50,527 nucleotides of DNA from Gammaproteobacteria bacterium (GCA_013373125.1 JABXIK010000145.1:1-50527), one strand, 5' to 3'. Numbered from the stretch's first letter, positions 36,012 to 46,315 are shown. The notes: a model not told the origin generated them from the sequence alone. Program-made: numbers and translations.

Positions 36012-37375
36012 TGTACTTGCTCAGTTTGAGGTGGCACATCCGTGGCTCGTCGTCCCAAGGACTCATTAAGAATTAAATTCAACCCATCTAGACTTTCCTG
36101 CAACGAGATAGGTTGATCCAAGTCTTGTGCTAAATACGCCTTCATAACGGGATTTAAACGCACAGCCAAATCTAATTCGGCATTACTGCCTGGGTTGTAA
36201 GCACCCACACTAATCAAGTCTTTATTCTGTTGATACAAACTATAAATGTATTTAAAGCGTTGTGCGGCTTTTAGCGTTGCCCCATTAACGATTTGCGGCA
36301 TCGCCCGACTAATTGAGGCTTCTACATCAATAGCAGGGTACTGTCCTTCTTCGGCTAAACGACGACTCAACACCACATGACCATCTAAAATGGCACGAGC
36401 AGAATCGGCTATGGGATCTTGTAGGTCATCCCCTTCGGTAAGTACGGTATAAAATGCTGTAATGGATCCGCCACCTGGAGGACCGTTTCCCGTACGTTCA
36501 ACCAGCTTTGGAATTTTTGCAAAAACCGATGGCGGATAACCCTTGGTTGCCGGCGGTTCGCCGACGGCTAAAGCCACTTCACGCTGCGCCTGCCCGTAAC
36601 GGGTTAGACTATCCATTAACAATAAAACATCCAGACCTTCATCCCGGAAATATTCGGCAATGGCTGTACTTAAAGATGCGGCACGCATACGCATAATTGG
36701 GCTGTCATCGGCTGGGCTGGCAACGACAACCGCACGTTTTAATCCTTCTTCCCCAAGAATATCTTGAATAAATTCCTGTACCTCTCGGCCCCGCTCCCCG
36801 ACTAACCCGACCACCACGATGTCCGCCGTGGTAAATCGTGTCATCATGCCTAACAGCATACTTTTACCCACGCCAGATCCTGCAAACAAACCCATGCGCT
36901 GTCCGCGACCAACGGTTAACAATGCATTAATGGCACGAATGCCTACGTCCATGGTTTCGCGAATGGGTGCCCGTTGCATGGGATTGATGATCTTACCCTC
37001 AAGGCTAATAGACTCTTGGCTAACAAGCGGGCCTAAGCCATCCAAGGGCTTGCCTGCACCATCAAGCACTCGACCTAATAAGCACGCCCCAGCTGGAATT
37101 TGATCACCATCTAGAATAGGAGTGACTTTGGCACCAGGTGACAAACCTTGCACCGGCTCAATGGGCATCAAGAAAAACTTATCCCGGTCAAACCCTACCA
37201 CTTCCGCTTCAATGTTTTCTTGGCCTTGCTCAACCCAACAACGATCGCCCACTTTGACTTTACAGCCCACTGCCTCCATGGTTAGACCTACCATGCGAGT
37301 TAACTGCCCAGACACCAATGGCTGGCATTGATAATCACTGTGCTCTTTTAGCCAGTTAATGGATTTAAGGTTCAT
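36008..37375 (-). CDS. fliI: Flagellar export ATPase FliI
   Basis: This protein of about 455 aa is an F1-beta-like ATPase with Walker [12 protein letters not shown] (about 162-172), Walker [17 protein letters not shown] and the family segment [21 protein letters not shown] use the ATG at 37373-37375, which has GGAG about 9 bases upstream; an ATG six codons earlier has no ribosome site. Even so the start lies inside the end of fliH (11-bp overlap). FliI energises or primes substrate loading at the export gate. Confidence 0.96.
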   Translation of the reverse strand: MNLKSINWLKEHSDYQCQPLVSGQLTRMVGLTMEAVGCKVKVGDRCWVEQGQENIEAEVVGFDRDKFFLMPIEPVQGLSPGAKVTPILDGDQIPAGACLLGRVLDGAGKPLDGLGPLVSQESISLEGKIINPMQRAPIRETMDVGIRAINALLTVGRGQRMGLFAGSGVGKSMLLGMMTRFTTADIVVVGLVGERGREVQEFIQDILGEEGLKRAVVVASPADDSPIMRMRAASLSTAIAEYFRDEGLDVLLLMDSLTRYGQAQREVALAVGEPPATKGYPPSVFAKIPKLVERTGNGPPGGGSITAFYTVLTEGDDLQDPIADSARAILDGHVVLSRRLAEEGQYPAIDVEASISRAMPQIVNGATLKAAQRFKYIYSLYQQNKDLISVGAYNPGSNAELDLAVRLNPVMKAYLAQDLDQPISLQESLDGLNLILNESLGRRATDVPPQTEQVQ

Positions 37376-38612
37376 GATGGTCATCTCCATCATGGGGTTT
37401 AGTTGGTGAATCTACGGATTGGTTTTCATGGCTCGCATCACTGTCTGTATTTTCACTTTCGTTTAAATCTTGTGACGATTCTGCATCATCGCTGACAGAC
37501 TCTTGCGTCAACTCGGTTTCAATAGGATCTGATTCAATCTCAGTTGGTGCTTCAGATGGATCTGACTCTGTCGAAGTATCCAAATTGTCTTGTATATCTG
37601 TGCCTTGTATATCTGTGTCTTGAATACCGCCTCCATGAGTATGCAACTCTTCGCTGTCAGCATCTTCATCTTTGAGAGAGGCTTGCGATTGCTCTTCATC
37701 ATCTGTTGGCGCTTCCACTTCAGAGGAATCTTGAGGATCAATGATGGCCGCCTCGCTAACCTCTGAGTCCGAGTAATCCTCATTTAGATAGGCGGGTTGT
37801 GTTTCATCATCTTCATCTTGATTCAATGCCAATTGTAATTGGTGTCGATACTGTTTTTCGATATGCGCCCAACGTTCACTTAAAGTGAAATCTACTGAAC
37901 TATAACGAGTATGAATACGGCAACCACCAGCGGCAATGTTATCTGAGCTATGGGCGACTCCTTCAAATTCACCTTGTTCAATGGCCGCTTCAATAAATGG
38001 AAGATCTTGCGGGTTCACTTCGATTTTTAATTCGCCACTTTCCAAAGGCAGTGCATCCAGGGCTTGCTGAACCAAGGTAATAATGTGTTCGCTGCCTTGG
38101 GATAACTCTTCTGTAATAACAGCTTTGGCCATGGCCAAAATAATATCGGGAATATCATTCAATAATTGCTGTTTAGAATCGGTGAGTTGTTGATGGGCAT
38201 CTTGTAATAATGCAATAAAGCGTTTGGCGATTTTCTCTTGTTCAAGGGTGCCGTTTTGAAAGGCTTGTTTTTCTCCCGTTTCAAAGCCGGCATCAAAGCC
38301 TAAGCGCTTCCCTTCTTGCTCCCCTTGTTTAAAACCTTCGGCATGACCTTCGTCATAACCTAGTTTTTCGCCTTTTTGTCGACCTTCTATGAGTCCTTGC
38401 TCTAATCCTTCGTTGAACGCTTCTTGACGAATGGTTTCTAATTGCTCCGCCGTAAGCGGTTCAACTTCGATCTCTTCTTCTTCGACCGATACCTCTTCTT
38501 CATCGTGTTCTTCACTATGAACTACATGTTTGGGCTCGGTCCAAAAAGGCAAATTCCAGCGCTTTGGCTCGGAAACTTCTTCCGCAGGAATTCGCTCGCG
38601 ACGTTCACTCAT
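37365..38612 (-). CDS. fliH: Flagellar export regulator FliH with an acidic C-terminal tail
   Basis: This 415-aa protein is well above the usual 230-270 aa. The N terminus has RWNLPFW (two Trp that in other FliH proteins bind FlhA and the C-ring). A glycine-repeat helix runs from about residue 69 to 113, then the conserved C-terminal FliI-binding domain (about 125-263). After this is a roughly 150-residue tail (264-415) dominated by Asp, Glu, Ser, Thr and Gln, with two Lys and no Arg. The reading frame is intact and ends inside fliI, so the tail is not a sequencing frameshift artefact by inspection. FliH binds and restrains FliI. Confidence 0.93.
   Translation of the reverse strand: MSERRERIPAEEVSEPKRWNLPFWTEPKHVVHSEEHDEEEVSVEEEEIEVEPLTAEQLETIRQEAFNEGLEQGLIEGRQKGEKLGYDEGHAEGFKQGEQEGKRLGFDAGFETGEKQAFQNGTLEQEKIAKRFIALLQDAHQQLTDSKQQLLNDIPDIILAMAKAVITEELSQGSEHIITLVQQALDALPLESGELKIEVNPQDLPFIEAAIEQGEFEGVAHSSDNIAAGGCRIHTRYSSVDFTLSERWAHIEKQYRHQLQLALNQDEDDETQPAYLNEDYSDSEVSEAAIIDPQDSSEVEAPTDDEEQSQASLKDEDADSEELHTHGGGIQDTDIQGTDIQDNLDTSTESDPSEAPTEIESDPIETELTQESVSDDAESSQDLNESENTDSDASHENQSVDSPTKPHDGDDHHEP
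37590..37619 (-). repeat. 15-bp tandem duplication in the fliH tail
   Basis: Two adjacent 15-bp units (plus strand TTGTATATCTGTGCC and TTGTATATCTGTGTC) encode repeated TDIQ pentapeptides, giving [15 protein letters not shown] third, diverged copy follows. It indicates slippage-type length variation in the tail. Confidence 0.75.
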
Positions 38613-38654
38613 GATCCAGGTTCTCTATGACTAAACACACTGTCATTAACTGCA

Positions 38655-39728
38655 TTACAACATCTGCTCGCCACCGGCACCGCCGAGAACAATTTCACCT
38701 GCATCTGCCATGCGACGTGCAATTGACAAGATTTCTTTTTGCGCCGCTTCCACTTCACTGACTTTAACTGGACCTTTCGCCTCTAAATCATCACGCAACA
38801 GTTCGGCAGCACGTTTAGACATATTTCGGAAGATTTTCTCTTTAAGGTCTTCATCGGCCCCTTTCAGTGCAATGGTGAGCAAGTCACCTGACACTTCACG
38901 CAGCAAGACTTGAATACCGCGATCGTCCACTTCGTTGAGGTTTTCAAACACGAACATAAGATCTTGAATTTGAACACCCAATTCTTCGTCCACTTCTTTG
39001 ATTTGATCGAGCAATTCGGCACTTAATGTACTGTCCAAATTGTTAATAATGCCCGCCGAGGTTTTCACACCACCCATGGCTGTTGTTTGCTGACCTTGGT
39101 TACCGGAGAATTGTTTTTCAAGAATGTCGTTTAATTCTTGTAGAGCCGCAGGCTGTACCGCTTGCAATGACGCCACACGCATCATGATATCCAAACGCAC
39201 TTTTTCATCGAAGTAATACAAAATTTCAGCGGCTTGATCGCTTTCAAGATACGCGATCACAATGGCTTGAATCTGAGGGTGTTCGTGACGAATGATGTCG
39301 GCAACTGCTCGGCTTTCCATCCACTTTAAGGTATCCAAACCCGTGGTGTTACCGCCTAATAAAATTCGATCGATTAAACCACCGGCTTTGTCCGCACCTA
39401 GCGCTTGGGTCAACATGTTACGAATGTATTCATCCGCACCCAACCCCAAGCCCGTTTGACCGGATAAACTATCCAAAAACTCGGCCACTACGCCTTCTAC
39501 CTGGGATTGCGTAATGTCTTTTAATTGCGCCATGGTAGCGCCCACGGCTTGTACTTCTTTAGGACCAAGATGCTTAAGTAATTCTGCCGCGTCTTTTTCA
39601 CCTAGACTCATCAATAAGATGGCAGCCCGTTGTTTGTGATCAAGACTAGACAACTCCCCTTTTACCGGGGCAGCAGGTGGTTGCGCGCCCGCTTGCTCAG
39701 CAACCGCTTTCTTATCATCCTTCGGCAT
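38655..39728 (-). CDS. fliG: Flagellar motor switch protein FliG
   Basis: This 357-aa protein has a polar N-terminal extension of about 28 residues followed by the FliG N, M and C domains. HKQRAAILLMSLGEKDAAELL opens FliG_N, the EHPQ motif lies in FliG_M (IRHEHPQIQAI), and charged torque-helix residues in the C domain include DDRGIQVLLREV. FliG binds FliF and the stators. Its ATG overlaps the fliF stop by 14 bp. Confidence 0.96.
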   Translation of the reverse strand: MPKDDKKAVAEQAGAQPPAAPVKGELSSLDHKQRAAILLMSLGEKDAAELLKHLGPKEVQAVGATMAQLKDITQSQVEGVVAEFLDSLSGQTGLGLGADEYIRNMLTQALGADKAGGLIDRILLGGNTTGLDTLKWMESRAVADIIRHEHPQIQAIVIAYLESDQAAEILYYFDEKVRLDIMMRVASLQAVQPAALQELNDILEKQFSGNQGQQTTAMGGVKTSAGIINNLDSTLSAELLDQIKEVDEELGVQIQDLMFVFENLNEVDDRGIQVLLREVSGDLLTIALKGADEDLKEKIFRNMSKRAAELLRDDLEAKGPVKVSEVEAAQKEILSIARRMADAGEIVLGGAGGEQML

Positions 39729-41460
39729 TATTCACCCATTTCTTAAACGCTTGCGCCACCCTGGCAGGATCTTCAGCTATTAGGCCTTTCAGTGCATCCA
39801 ATTGACGCTCAAACCCTTCACTGGCACCTGGTAATAGGAACTCATCAGCACCTGCCAGTGTGACTTTATCATCACCAAACAGATCATCTGCATTACCAAG
39901 CTCGTCCAACTCCCCTTCGATCTCTGCGTTCTCGTCCATCTTGCCGCGTTCGATAAGATTCTTAACAATCGGACGAATCACACCAAAGATCACAATCAGT
40001 AAGAACAGACCCGCTAACACTTGTTTCACGATTTCCCAGAACCAAGGCTGACGCCAGAATTCCGGTTCGCCCAGTTCTTGTGGGCCACCCAAGAAGGCAC
40101 TGTTCACTACACTGACACTGTCACCGCGGGCGGCATTAAAGCCCACGGAATCTTTCACTAATAGCTCGAGGCGGGTTAATTCCTCTTGTGTCCATGGCAC
40201 GATCTCAGTGACACCGGTTTGCGGGTTCACTTTCGTGCGATCATTAACCGCTACAGATACGGTAACACGGCGCACTTTGCCCACCTGATGTTGAGTATGA
40301 CTCAAAGTCCGATCAACTTCATAGTTTCGTGTGGCTTCACTACGACGCTCTAACGGTTGAACGGGTTGACCATCTGGACCAGTGGCCACTTCTGGCGCCT
40401 CTGCAGCCCCAGGTGGTTGATTTGATAATGCCCCGGGGATACCACCGTCTGGTTTGTTTATGCTTTCTTCGTCTAAGGTTTGCTCACTACGCAGCGCAAT
40501 TAAGTCAGGATTGTAGAGCTCTTGAGTTTGCTCCACGGCGGTGAAATCTAAATCGGCGGTCACTTCGGCTTGGAAGTTATCCGAGCCTAAAACCGGCTCT
40601 AAAATACGTTGTACCCGTTGCGCTAAGTTATCTTCTAGCTTACGAGTAAATTGATACTGTTTCGCAGCCAGAATATCTTCATCACTCTTATCATCTTTAC
40701 TCAGCAGATTACCTTTTTGATCCACTAGAGTGACGTTTTCAACGGGCAATTCAGGAATACTGCTGGCCACCAAATTAATAATGGCTTCGGCTTGGGCTTC
40801 TTTTAAACCTTTGCCGCCGTATATTTCTAAAAAGACAGAGGCACGTGGCTCGCGATCATCTCGAACAAATACCGATTGCTTAGGTAAGGCTAAATGTACA
40901 CGGGCATTACGCACACTTTGTAAACTGGCAATGGTACGCGCCAGCTCCCCTTCTAAACCACGACGATAGCGAGCGCTTTCAATAAATTGGCTAGTGCCTA
41001 AACCTTGTTCTTTATCTAATAATTCAAGCCCGACAGTATCTTCTACTTCAGCTAGAATCGGTGCCAATGCCAAACGGGCTTCATGAATATCTAATTCGGG
41101 AACGGTGACAATCCCTGTGGTGGGATTAATACGATAATCAATGCCAGTTTGATCAAGGATGTGCAAAATTTCTTTGGCATTAAATTCTTCAAGGTTACTA
41201 ATTAAAGGGCGATATTGCGTTTCTTGGGACCAAATAACCACCCCGATACCTAAAGCTAATAAACCGGCAAAACCCATTAACAATGCGATTTGGCGAACAA
41301 TGGTGAGCTTATTAAAGCCCATCATAATAGGATTTATTTCGCTGGCATCCATCGCCTCTGGCAGTATTTCGTTAAAACTGTCAGCCGTCTCCCCGACATT
41401 GGGATCCGATTCCGCTGGGAAGTTATCCCCTGCTTCTGCCGGTACATTCTCTGTGGCCAT
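39715..41460 (-). CDS. fliF: Flagellar MS-ring protein FliF
   Basis: This 581-aa protein has two membrane helices (about 57-77 and 475-500) around a large periplasmic ring-building region with YscJ-like RBM domains (ARYRRGLEGELARTIASL). The cytoplasmic C terminus (about 505-581) binds FliG. The acidic N-terminal 45 residues are longer than in E. coli. It is the second gene of the fliE operon. Confidence 0.96.
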   Translation of the reverse strand: MATENVPAEAGDNFPAESDPNVGETADSFNEILPEAMDASEINPIMMGFNKLTIVRQIALLMGFAGLLALGIGVVIWSQETQYRPLISNLEEFNAKEILHILDQTGIDYRINPTTGIVTVPELDIHEARLALAPILAEVEDTVGLELLDKEQGLGTSQFIESARYRRGLEGELARTIASLQSVRNARVHLALPKQSVFVRDDREPRASVFLEIYGGKGLKEAQAEAIINLVASSIPELPVENVTLVDQKGNLLSKDDKSDEDILAAKQYQFTRKLEDNLAQRVQRILEPVLGSDNFQAEVTADLDFTAVEQTQELYNPDLIALRSEQTLDEESINKPDGGIPGALSNQPPGAAEAPEVATGPDGQPVQPLERRSEATRNYEVDRTLSHTQHQVGKVRRVTVSVAVNDRTKVNPQTGVTEIVPWTQEELTRLELLVKDSVGFNAARGDSVSVVNSAFLGGPQELGEPEFWRQPWFWEIVKQVLAGLFLLIVIFGVIRPIVKNLIERGKMDENAEIEGELDELGNADDLFGDDKVTLAGADEFLLPGASEGFERQLDALKGLIAEDPARVAQAFKKWVNNAEG

Positions 41461-41497
41461 GATGAAACCTTAACTACGCTAAATGAGGGTTTGCCAA

Positions 41498-41893
41498 TTA
41501 CACTGGCATGTTCATGATGTCTTTGTACGCATCCACTAATTTGTTACGCACTTCTTTCATTGCATCAAACGACACACTGGCTTTTTGCGCTGCAATCATT
41601 ACTTCGGGTAAGTCCACCATTGGATCACCTTTTTCGAAACGTGTGCGTAACTCAGAACTGTGCATTTGCTGTTGATTCACATTGTTGATGGCGTTACCAA
41701 ACATGGTTTGAAAATCAGGTACGTTTGGGTCAGCTTGAATGTTGGGATAATTGGCACTTTGATTTTGCAGTTTTTCCACTTCTTCGGTTAAACGCTCGGC
41801 GGCGGTTTTTTCCGTGTGCGGTGGCTCTTGGATCTGCGAGCGTACTTGGCGTAATTGGGAAAGCACGCTATTAATGTCCGCTCTATCTACCAT
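41498..41893 (-). CDS. fliE: Flagellar hook-basal body protein FliE
   Basis: This 131-aa protein has the conserved C-terminal FliE segment [33 protein letters not shown] helix pair (about 95-128). Its N terminus is Gln-rich. FliE joins the MS ring to the rod. AGGTGA lies before the ATG and a sigma-54 promoter about 25 bases upstream. It heads fliEFGHIJ. Confidence 0.94.
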   Translation of the reverse strand: MVDRADINSVLSQLRQVRSQIQEPPHTEKTAAERLTEEVEKLQNQSANYPNIQADPNVPDFQTMFGNAINNVNQQQMHSSELRTRFEKGDPMVDLPEVMIAAQKASVSFDAMKEVRNKLVDAYKDIMNMPV

Positions 41894-41917
41894 GATTCAC
41901 CTCATAACTTTAAACAT

Positions 41918-41943
41918 TGCCAAAAAAATGCCATCCGTTGGCA
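41918..41943 (-). promoter_or_regulatory. Sigma-54 promoter of fliE, overlapping a likely fleSR terminator
   Basis: The minus strand has TGGCATTTTTTTGGCA (41918-41933), a -24/-12 pair with exact GG-N10-GC spacing. A hairpin TGCCA-ACGGA-TGGCA (41929-41943) ends in the same seven Ts, an intrinsic-terminator shape for the fleR transcript. So the TGGCA -24 element is also the 3' arm of the hairpin. Confidence 0.65.
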
Positions 41944-42030
41944 GCTTCCCTGCCTAAACGTCCTTGAAAGACGTCTTCCTGACATTTTTTCCTTCGTTCT
42001 GTGTTAATTGCATAACACAGGCCAATTTTT

Positions 42031-43428
42031 TTAAGCCAATAAATTCGCTTGAATATCGATACCTTGTTCTCGCATTTGCGCCATTTTGTAACGTAAAGTA
42101 CGAGGGCTAATGCCTAATTTTTCTGCTGCTCTTTTTTTGTTTTTTTCATGTTTGAGAGCATCAATAATTAAACTGTATTCCCGTTGTTTTAGGTGATCCC
42201 CTAATCCATCCAGAGATGCATTACTTGCAGCTATCGGCTCGTTTGAGACTGGCATATCCAAACCATTGAATGGGCTTGTTTCTTTCGCGACTTCCATCTC
42301 AAGATTGATAACAATGTCACTGGCTGTAATGCTGTGGCCAGACTGAATAATAAGCGCACGCTGAATGATGTTATCGAGTTCACGAACATTTCCCGGCCAG
42401 CTATGCTGCATGAGTTTTTGTTGAGCGCTTTCATCAAAAATTAATGCTGATTTATTTTGTTTCTTGCAGTGTTTTTTAAGCAAACGCTCGGCAATAGGCA
42501 AAATATCTTGTGGGCGTTGACGCAGGCATTTCCATTGCAACGGGAAAACACTCAAACGGTAATATAAATCTTCACGAAATTTTTTCTCGTTTACATAATC
42601 CATTAAATTACGGTTAGTGGTGGCGAGAATACGTACATCTAATGGAATGGTTTTACGCCCACCTAATCGCTCCACTTCTCGTTCTTGTAATACACGCAGC
42701 AACTTCGCCTGTAATCCCACTTCCATTTCACTGATTTCATCGAGTAATAATGTACCGCCTTGAGCCTGTTCAAATTTTCCCGGCATGCTATTGTAAGCGC
42801 CAGTAAACGCCCCTTTTTCATATCCGAACAATGTAGACTCCAACATATTTTCTGGAATGGCCGCACAATTAATGGCTACAAATGGCCCGCTCTTTCTTGG
42901 ACTGTTTTGGTGAATATAACGAGCTAACTCTTCTTTACCGGTTCCACTCTCACCGCTAATCAGTACCGTTGCTTCACTATCGGCCACTTGTTTTGCCAGT
43001 TTTAATAGCGCACGACTGGATGGATCTTGCGCCACAGGATCATTTAATTTTCCAGCATCCGCTTGCTGATGACGAAATTGATTAACCGTTTCCACTAACA
43101 CATTCACTTCAAACGGTTTCACTAAGTAATCCATAGCCCCTTGTTGAATAGCCTGTACCGCTTTTTCAACTTCGCCATAAGCTGTCATTAACACCATTGG
43201 GATGGCTGGATATTGGCTTTTTACATGATTCAATAAGTCAAATCCGGATAAAGCCCCCATGCTAATATCTGACAAAATCATATCGACCGAATGGGTTTTT
43301 AAAAATTCAATAGCATCTTCTGCACAACTAGCCTCATGCGTATGAATTTTTTGCAATTGCAGGGTATCGACAATGGCATCACGTAATTGTGAGTCATCTT
43401 CAACGATTAGCATTTTAAATTGATTCAC
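42031..43428 (-). CDS. fleR: Sigma-54 response regulator FleR/FlrC
   Basis: This 465-aa regulator has a receiver (Asp54 in MILSDISMGALSG), a sigma-54 AAA+ domain (GESGTGKEE Walker [11 protein letters not shown] for sigma-54 contact) and a Fis-type helix-turn-helix (KRAAEKLGISPRTLRYKMAQ). The start is GTG with AAGGAG 8 bases upstream and overlaps fleS by 14 bp. It activates middle flagellar genes with its kinase FleS. Confidence 0.95.
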   Translation of the reverse strand: MNQFKMLIVEDDSQLRDAIVDTLQLQKIHTHEASCAEDAIEFLKTHSVDMILSDISMGALSGFDLLNHVKSQYPAIPMVLMTAYGEVEKAVQAIQQGAMDYLVKPFEVNVLVETVNQFRHQQADAGKLNDPVAQDPSSRALLKLAKQVADSEATVLISGESGTGKEELARYIHQNSPRKSGPFVAINCAAIPENMLESTLFGYEKGAFTGAYNSMPGKFEQAQGGTLLLDEISEMEVGLQAKLLRVLQEREVERLGGRKTIPLDVRILATTNRNLMDYVNEKKFREDLYYRLSVFPLQWKCLRQRPQDILPIAERLLKKHCKKQNKSALIFDESAQQKLMQHSWPGNVRELDNIIQRALIIQSGHSITASDIVINLEMEVAKETSPFNGLDMPVSNEPIAASNASLDGLGDHLKQREYSLIIDALKHEKNKKRAAEKLGISPRTLRYKMAQMREQGIDIQANLLA

Positions 43429-44629
43429 TTTCCATCTCCTTGTTTACCGCTTGATGGCTAATGGGAAGTGACATGACAAAACATGCTCCCCCTTGCTCTT
43501 GATTAAAATAGGTTAGTTTTCCGTAATGAGCGCGAACCACTGCATTGACCACAGGCAAACCCAAACCCGTGCCATTACTTTTCGTGGTATAAAATGGCTC
43601 TGTCATTTTTTCATAGGCTTGGTCTGTGAAACCTGGTCCATTATCACAAATAGCAATAGTGAGATATTGTTTATCTTGGCGCACATGCACATGAATTTTT
43701 GCTTGCTTGACGTGATCTTCAGCGGCTTCAATGCCATTAGAAATGAGATTTTGAATCGCTCCAATTAAGCTTTCTTGGTGACACTGAATTTGAGCATCAC
43801 TTTCATCAAAACTAATATTAATATTCGCCTGATATTGCTTGTTTAAGATGTGCTTTGCTTCTTGAATGAGTTGCAACAATTCACCTTGCTTCATAACCTT
43901 ATTTAAAGGGGCACTACCACGAGCAAAAATCAACATATCTCGAACTTGTGCTTCGATATTTTTTAATTGCCGCCCTAGTTTTTTAGAAAAATTTAAACGT
44001 GTGGCCCCATCCAGTTCATCACTTGCGAGGTGCTGGCTGTAAAGCATGGCTCCCGATAAAGGTGTTCTTACCTGATGGGCTAAGCTCGCGACCATCTTAC
44101 CCATTGCCATCAACCTTTGATGTCGCGCAAGTTTGGCTTGTAGCTCGCGTGTTTCCGTTTGATCTGTCATCAACACAATTTGCCCAGGTTCATTTTCTAA
44201 ACCCGATGTTTGAATGCTCAAACGACGCCCGTTTATCAATGACACTTCATGACCATCGTCTTCACGAGGGCGAAAATATTGTGATATCACATCCCGCCAT
44301 AACGCGCCCTGAAGGTTTTCAGTATTCAACATGGCATGGGCTGCTCGGTTACTTTCTTGCACTCGACCATTGCCATCCAATACCACTACGCCACCGGGTA
44401 AAAGTTGCAATAAGCTATGTAATCGATCCGCCAGACGTTCTTTTTCTTTTAACTCTTTCATCCGTGCAGCACTGACTTCGGCTAGCTCGCCCGATAGTAC
44501 CTGCACCTGACTTTCCAATTTACTGTAGCTGTCAGTGAGCTGTTGCGACATTTGGTTAAATAATTCAAATGCTTGACGCAAACCTTCTTTGGGTTGGATT
44601 TCTTGAGGACTCTCAATATAAGACGCCAT
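43415..44629 (-). CDS. fleS: Sensor histidine kinase FleS/FlrB
   Basis: This protein of about 404 aa has no membrane helix, an N-terminal coiled coil (about 25-70), a PAS domain (about 72-165), and a kinase core with phosphorylated His in LAHQVRTPLSG and an HATPase with DNGPGFTDQAYEKMTEPF and GTGLGLPVV. I start it at the ATG at 44627-44629 (GGAG just upstream). A TTG 11 codons earlier has no clear ribosome site. It phosphorylates FleR. The operon starts at a good sigma-54 promoter, so it lies below FleQ. Confidence 0.94.
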   Translation of the reverse strand: MASYIESPQEIQPKEGLRQAFELFNQMSQQLTDSYSKLESQVQVLSGELAEVSAARMKELKEKERLADRLHSLLQLLPGGVVVLDGNGRVQESNRAAHAMLNTENLQGALWRDVISQYFRPREDDGHEVSLINGRRLSIQTSGLENEPGQIVLMTDQTETRELQAKLARHQRLMAMGKMVASLAHQVRTPLSGAMLYSQHLASDELDGATRLNFSKKLGRQLKNIEAQVRDMLIFARGSAPLNKVMKQGELLQLIQEAKHILNKQYQANINISFDESDAQIQCHQESLIGAIQNLISNGIEAAEDHVKQAKIHVHVRQDKQYLTIAICDNGPGFTDQAYEKMTEPFYTTKSNGTGLGLPVVNAVVRAHYGKLTYFNQEQGGACFVMSLPISHQAVNKEMESESI

Positions 44630-44697
44630 ATACTCCACACCTAATTCATAAAAAGAAGCCAAATAAATGGCTAAAACAATGATCTATAGGGGTAATG

Positions 44698-44711
44698 GCA
44701 AATAGCGTGCC
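44698..44711 (-). promoter_or_regulatory. Sigma-54 promoter of fleSR
   Basis: The minus strand reads GGCACGCTATTTGC: a complete GGCACG -24 and TTTGC -12 at exact spacing. The predicted start is about 44686, giving a leader of about 58 nt to the fleS ATG. Confidence 0.85.
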
Positions 44712-44750
44712 GCATTATTTTTTAATAATTGGCTGGTCTATTAATTAAAG

Positions 44751-44770
44751 AAAACTGATAGCTCAGTTTT
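44751..44770. promoter_or_regulatory. Dyad upstream of the fleSR promoter
   Basis: AAAACTGA-TAGC-TCAGTTTT is an 8-bp perfect inverted repeat in an A/T-rich stretch, 64 to 84 bases upstream of the predicted fleSR start. The distance suits an enhancer site for FleQ, but the sequence was not matched to a known FleQ consensus. Confidence 0.3.
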
Positions 44771-44804
44771 AAAAAGCTTGTATTGGCGATATAACTGGCA
44801 CAAA

Positions 44805-44824
44805 AAAAGCCCTTTCGGGCTTTT
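44805..44824. terminator. Intrinsic terminator after fleQ
   Basis: AAAAGCCC-TTTC-GGGCTTTT forms a GC-rich stem with A/T runs on both sides, 20 bp after the fleQ stop. It separates fleQ from the fleSR promoter. Confidence 0.85.
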
Positions 44825-44842
44825 AAAATCTCACTTCAATGA

Positions 44843-46315
44843 TTAATCATCAAATTCTTCTGCATGTTCTTTCTCTTTTCGCTGTAATCCGTATTTTCGC
44901 ATTTTTTCGACTAATGTGGTTCTGCGAATACGTAACTTCTCAGCAGCGCGAGCTACTACACCACAAGCGTCATCCAATGCTTGTTGAATTAAAGAGCGTT
45001 CAAGATTGGTGAGGTAATCTTTTAAATCAATCCCATTAACCGGTAATAACGCCGGCGTATCCAAGCCTACTAACCCAGGTTCACTCGGCAACATAACAGG
45101 CTCTTGTAGGCGGGAATCATCTTCATCTCCTTCATCTACATGACGGAACTTTTTAGGCAGTTCCGGCACGCCAATGACACCGTAAGGATGTAATATCGCC
45201 AATCGTTCAACCAAGTTTGCAAGTTCACGTACATTACCATGCCAGTCGTGACGGCATAAAGACATGATGGCGGCGCTATTAAAGCGAATAGAGCCGCGCT
45301 TTTCGTTTTCCATTCGTGAAATTAATTCGTTCAACAATAGTGGTATATCTTCACGACGATCCCTTAATGCCGGCACTTCAACAGGGAAAACATTTAGGCG
45401 GTAATATAAATCTTCACGGAAGGTTTCTTCAGCAACCATAGCTTCGAGATTTTTATGGGTTGCTGCAATAATGCGTACATCGGTTTGTAGAGTCTTGGTT
45501 CCACCGACACGCTCATAGGTACGCTCTTGTAAAACACGCAATAATTTAACCTGCATGTTCAGGGGTAGGTCGCCTATTTCGTCTAAAAATAATGTACCTC
45601 CTTCAGCCATTTCAAAACGACCGCTGCGCGAGGTGATGGCACCTGTGAATGCGCCTTTTTCATGGCCAAATAATTCACTTTCAATTAATTCATTAGGAAT
45701 GGCACCACAGTTAACGGGAACAAATGGTCCATCACGGCGAGTACTATGATAATGCAGATTACGCGCGACCACTTCTTTACCTGTACCACTTTCCCCCGTA
45801 ATTAACACAGTCACGTTTTTATCCGCTACTTGATGCATAAGTTCGCGAACATATTGAATCTGACGGCTCGTTCCCACTAAAGAGCGAAACAACTGCACAG
45901 GGCGACGCTCACCACGGACGCGATTATGGGCAAAGTGCTCACGATAGATTTGCGCTCGATGAAGACTGTCCAATAACTTGTTGTAACTAGGTGGCATGCT
46001 AACTTGTGCAATGACTGCACGACGCACATCATCGGATAGTTCGGCAGGTAGTTCTTCGTCACCAACATAAATCATGGGCATACCTTTGTCCCATTCATTC
46101 ACGTCGTTTAATAAGGTTTCGATGGAGGTTTTATTCGAGCTGCCTATGATGAAGGCAACGATATTTCCAGGGTCTTCTGAATTCTTAGCAACGTCACGCC
46201 AAGTATTAGAATCACTGCTAAATGATTCTTCGCCTAAAAAATCCAGCAGTACTTGCATGTCATGTCGACGCTGCTCGTTATCATCCACCAACAGGACTTT
46301 AATCTCTCGCCACAT
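44843..46315 (-). CDS. fleQ: Flagellar master regulator FleQ (sigma-54 activator)
   Basis: This 490-aa protein has an N-terminal receiver-like domain without a phosphorylatable Asp (the expected site reads AFIIGSS). The AAA+ domain has GESGTGKE (174-181) and GAFTGA (221-226), and a Fis-type helix-turn-helix is at the C terminus ([18 protein letters not shown]). Residues that bind c-di-GMP in P. aeruginosa FleQ are kept at the same numbers: LFRS 142-145, KExxxAxN at 180-186 and E330/R334. It should switch on sigma-54 flagellar promoters and be restrained by FlhG and c-di-GMP. AAAGGTGCACC lies before the ATG. Confidence 0.96.
   Translation of the reverse strand: MWREIKVLLVDDNEQRRHDMQVLLDFLGEESFSSDSNTWRDVAKNSEDPGNIVAFIIGSSNKTSIETLLNDVNEWDKGMPMIYVGDEELPAELSDDVRRAVIAQVSMPPSYNKLLDSLHRAQIYREHFAHNRVRGERRPVQLFRSLVGTSRQIQYVRELMHQVADKNVTVLITGESGTGKEVVARNLHYHSTRRDGPFVPVNCGAIPNELIESELFGHEKGAFTGAITSRSGRFEMAEGGTLFLDEIGDLPLNMQVKLLRVLQERTYERVGGTKTLQTDVRIIAATHKNLEAMVAEETFREDLYYRLNVFPVEVPALRDRREDIPLLLNELISRMENEKRGSIRFNSAAIMSLCRHDWHGNVRELANLVERLAILHPYGVIGVPELPKKFRHVDEGDEDDSRLQEPVMLPSEPGLVGLDTPALLPVNGIDLKDYLTNLERSLIQQALDDACGVVARAAEKLRIRRTTLVEKMRKYGLQRKEKEHAEEFDD

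Noticed and set aside
43999..44475. 158-codon plus-strand open frame opposite fleS
   Set aside because: Lies entirely within a recognised gene in the other strand and shows no domain.
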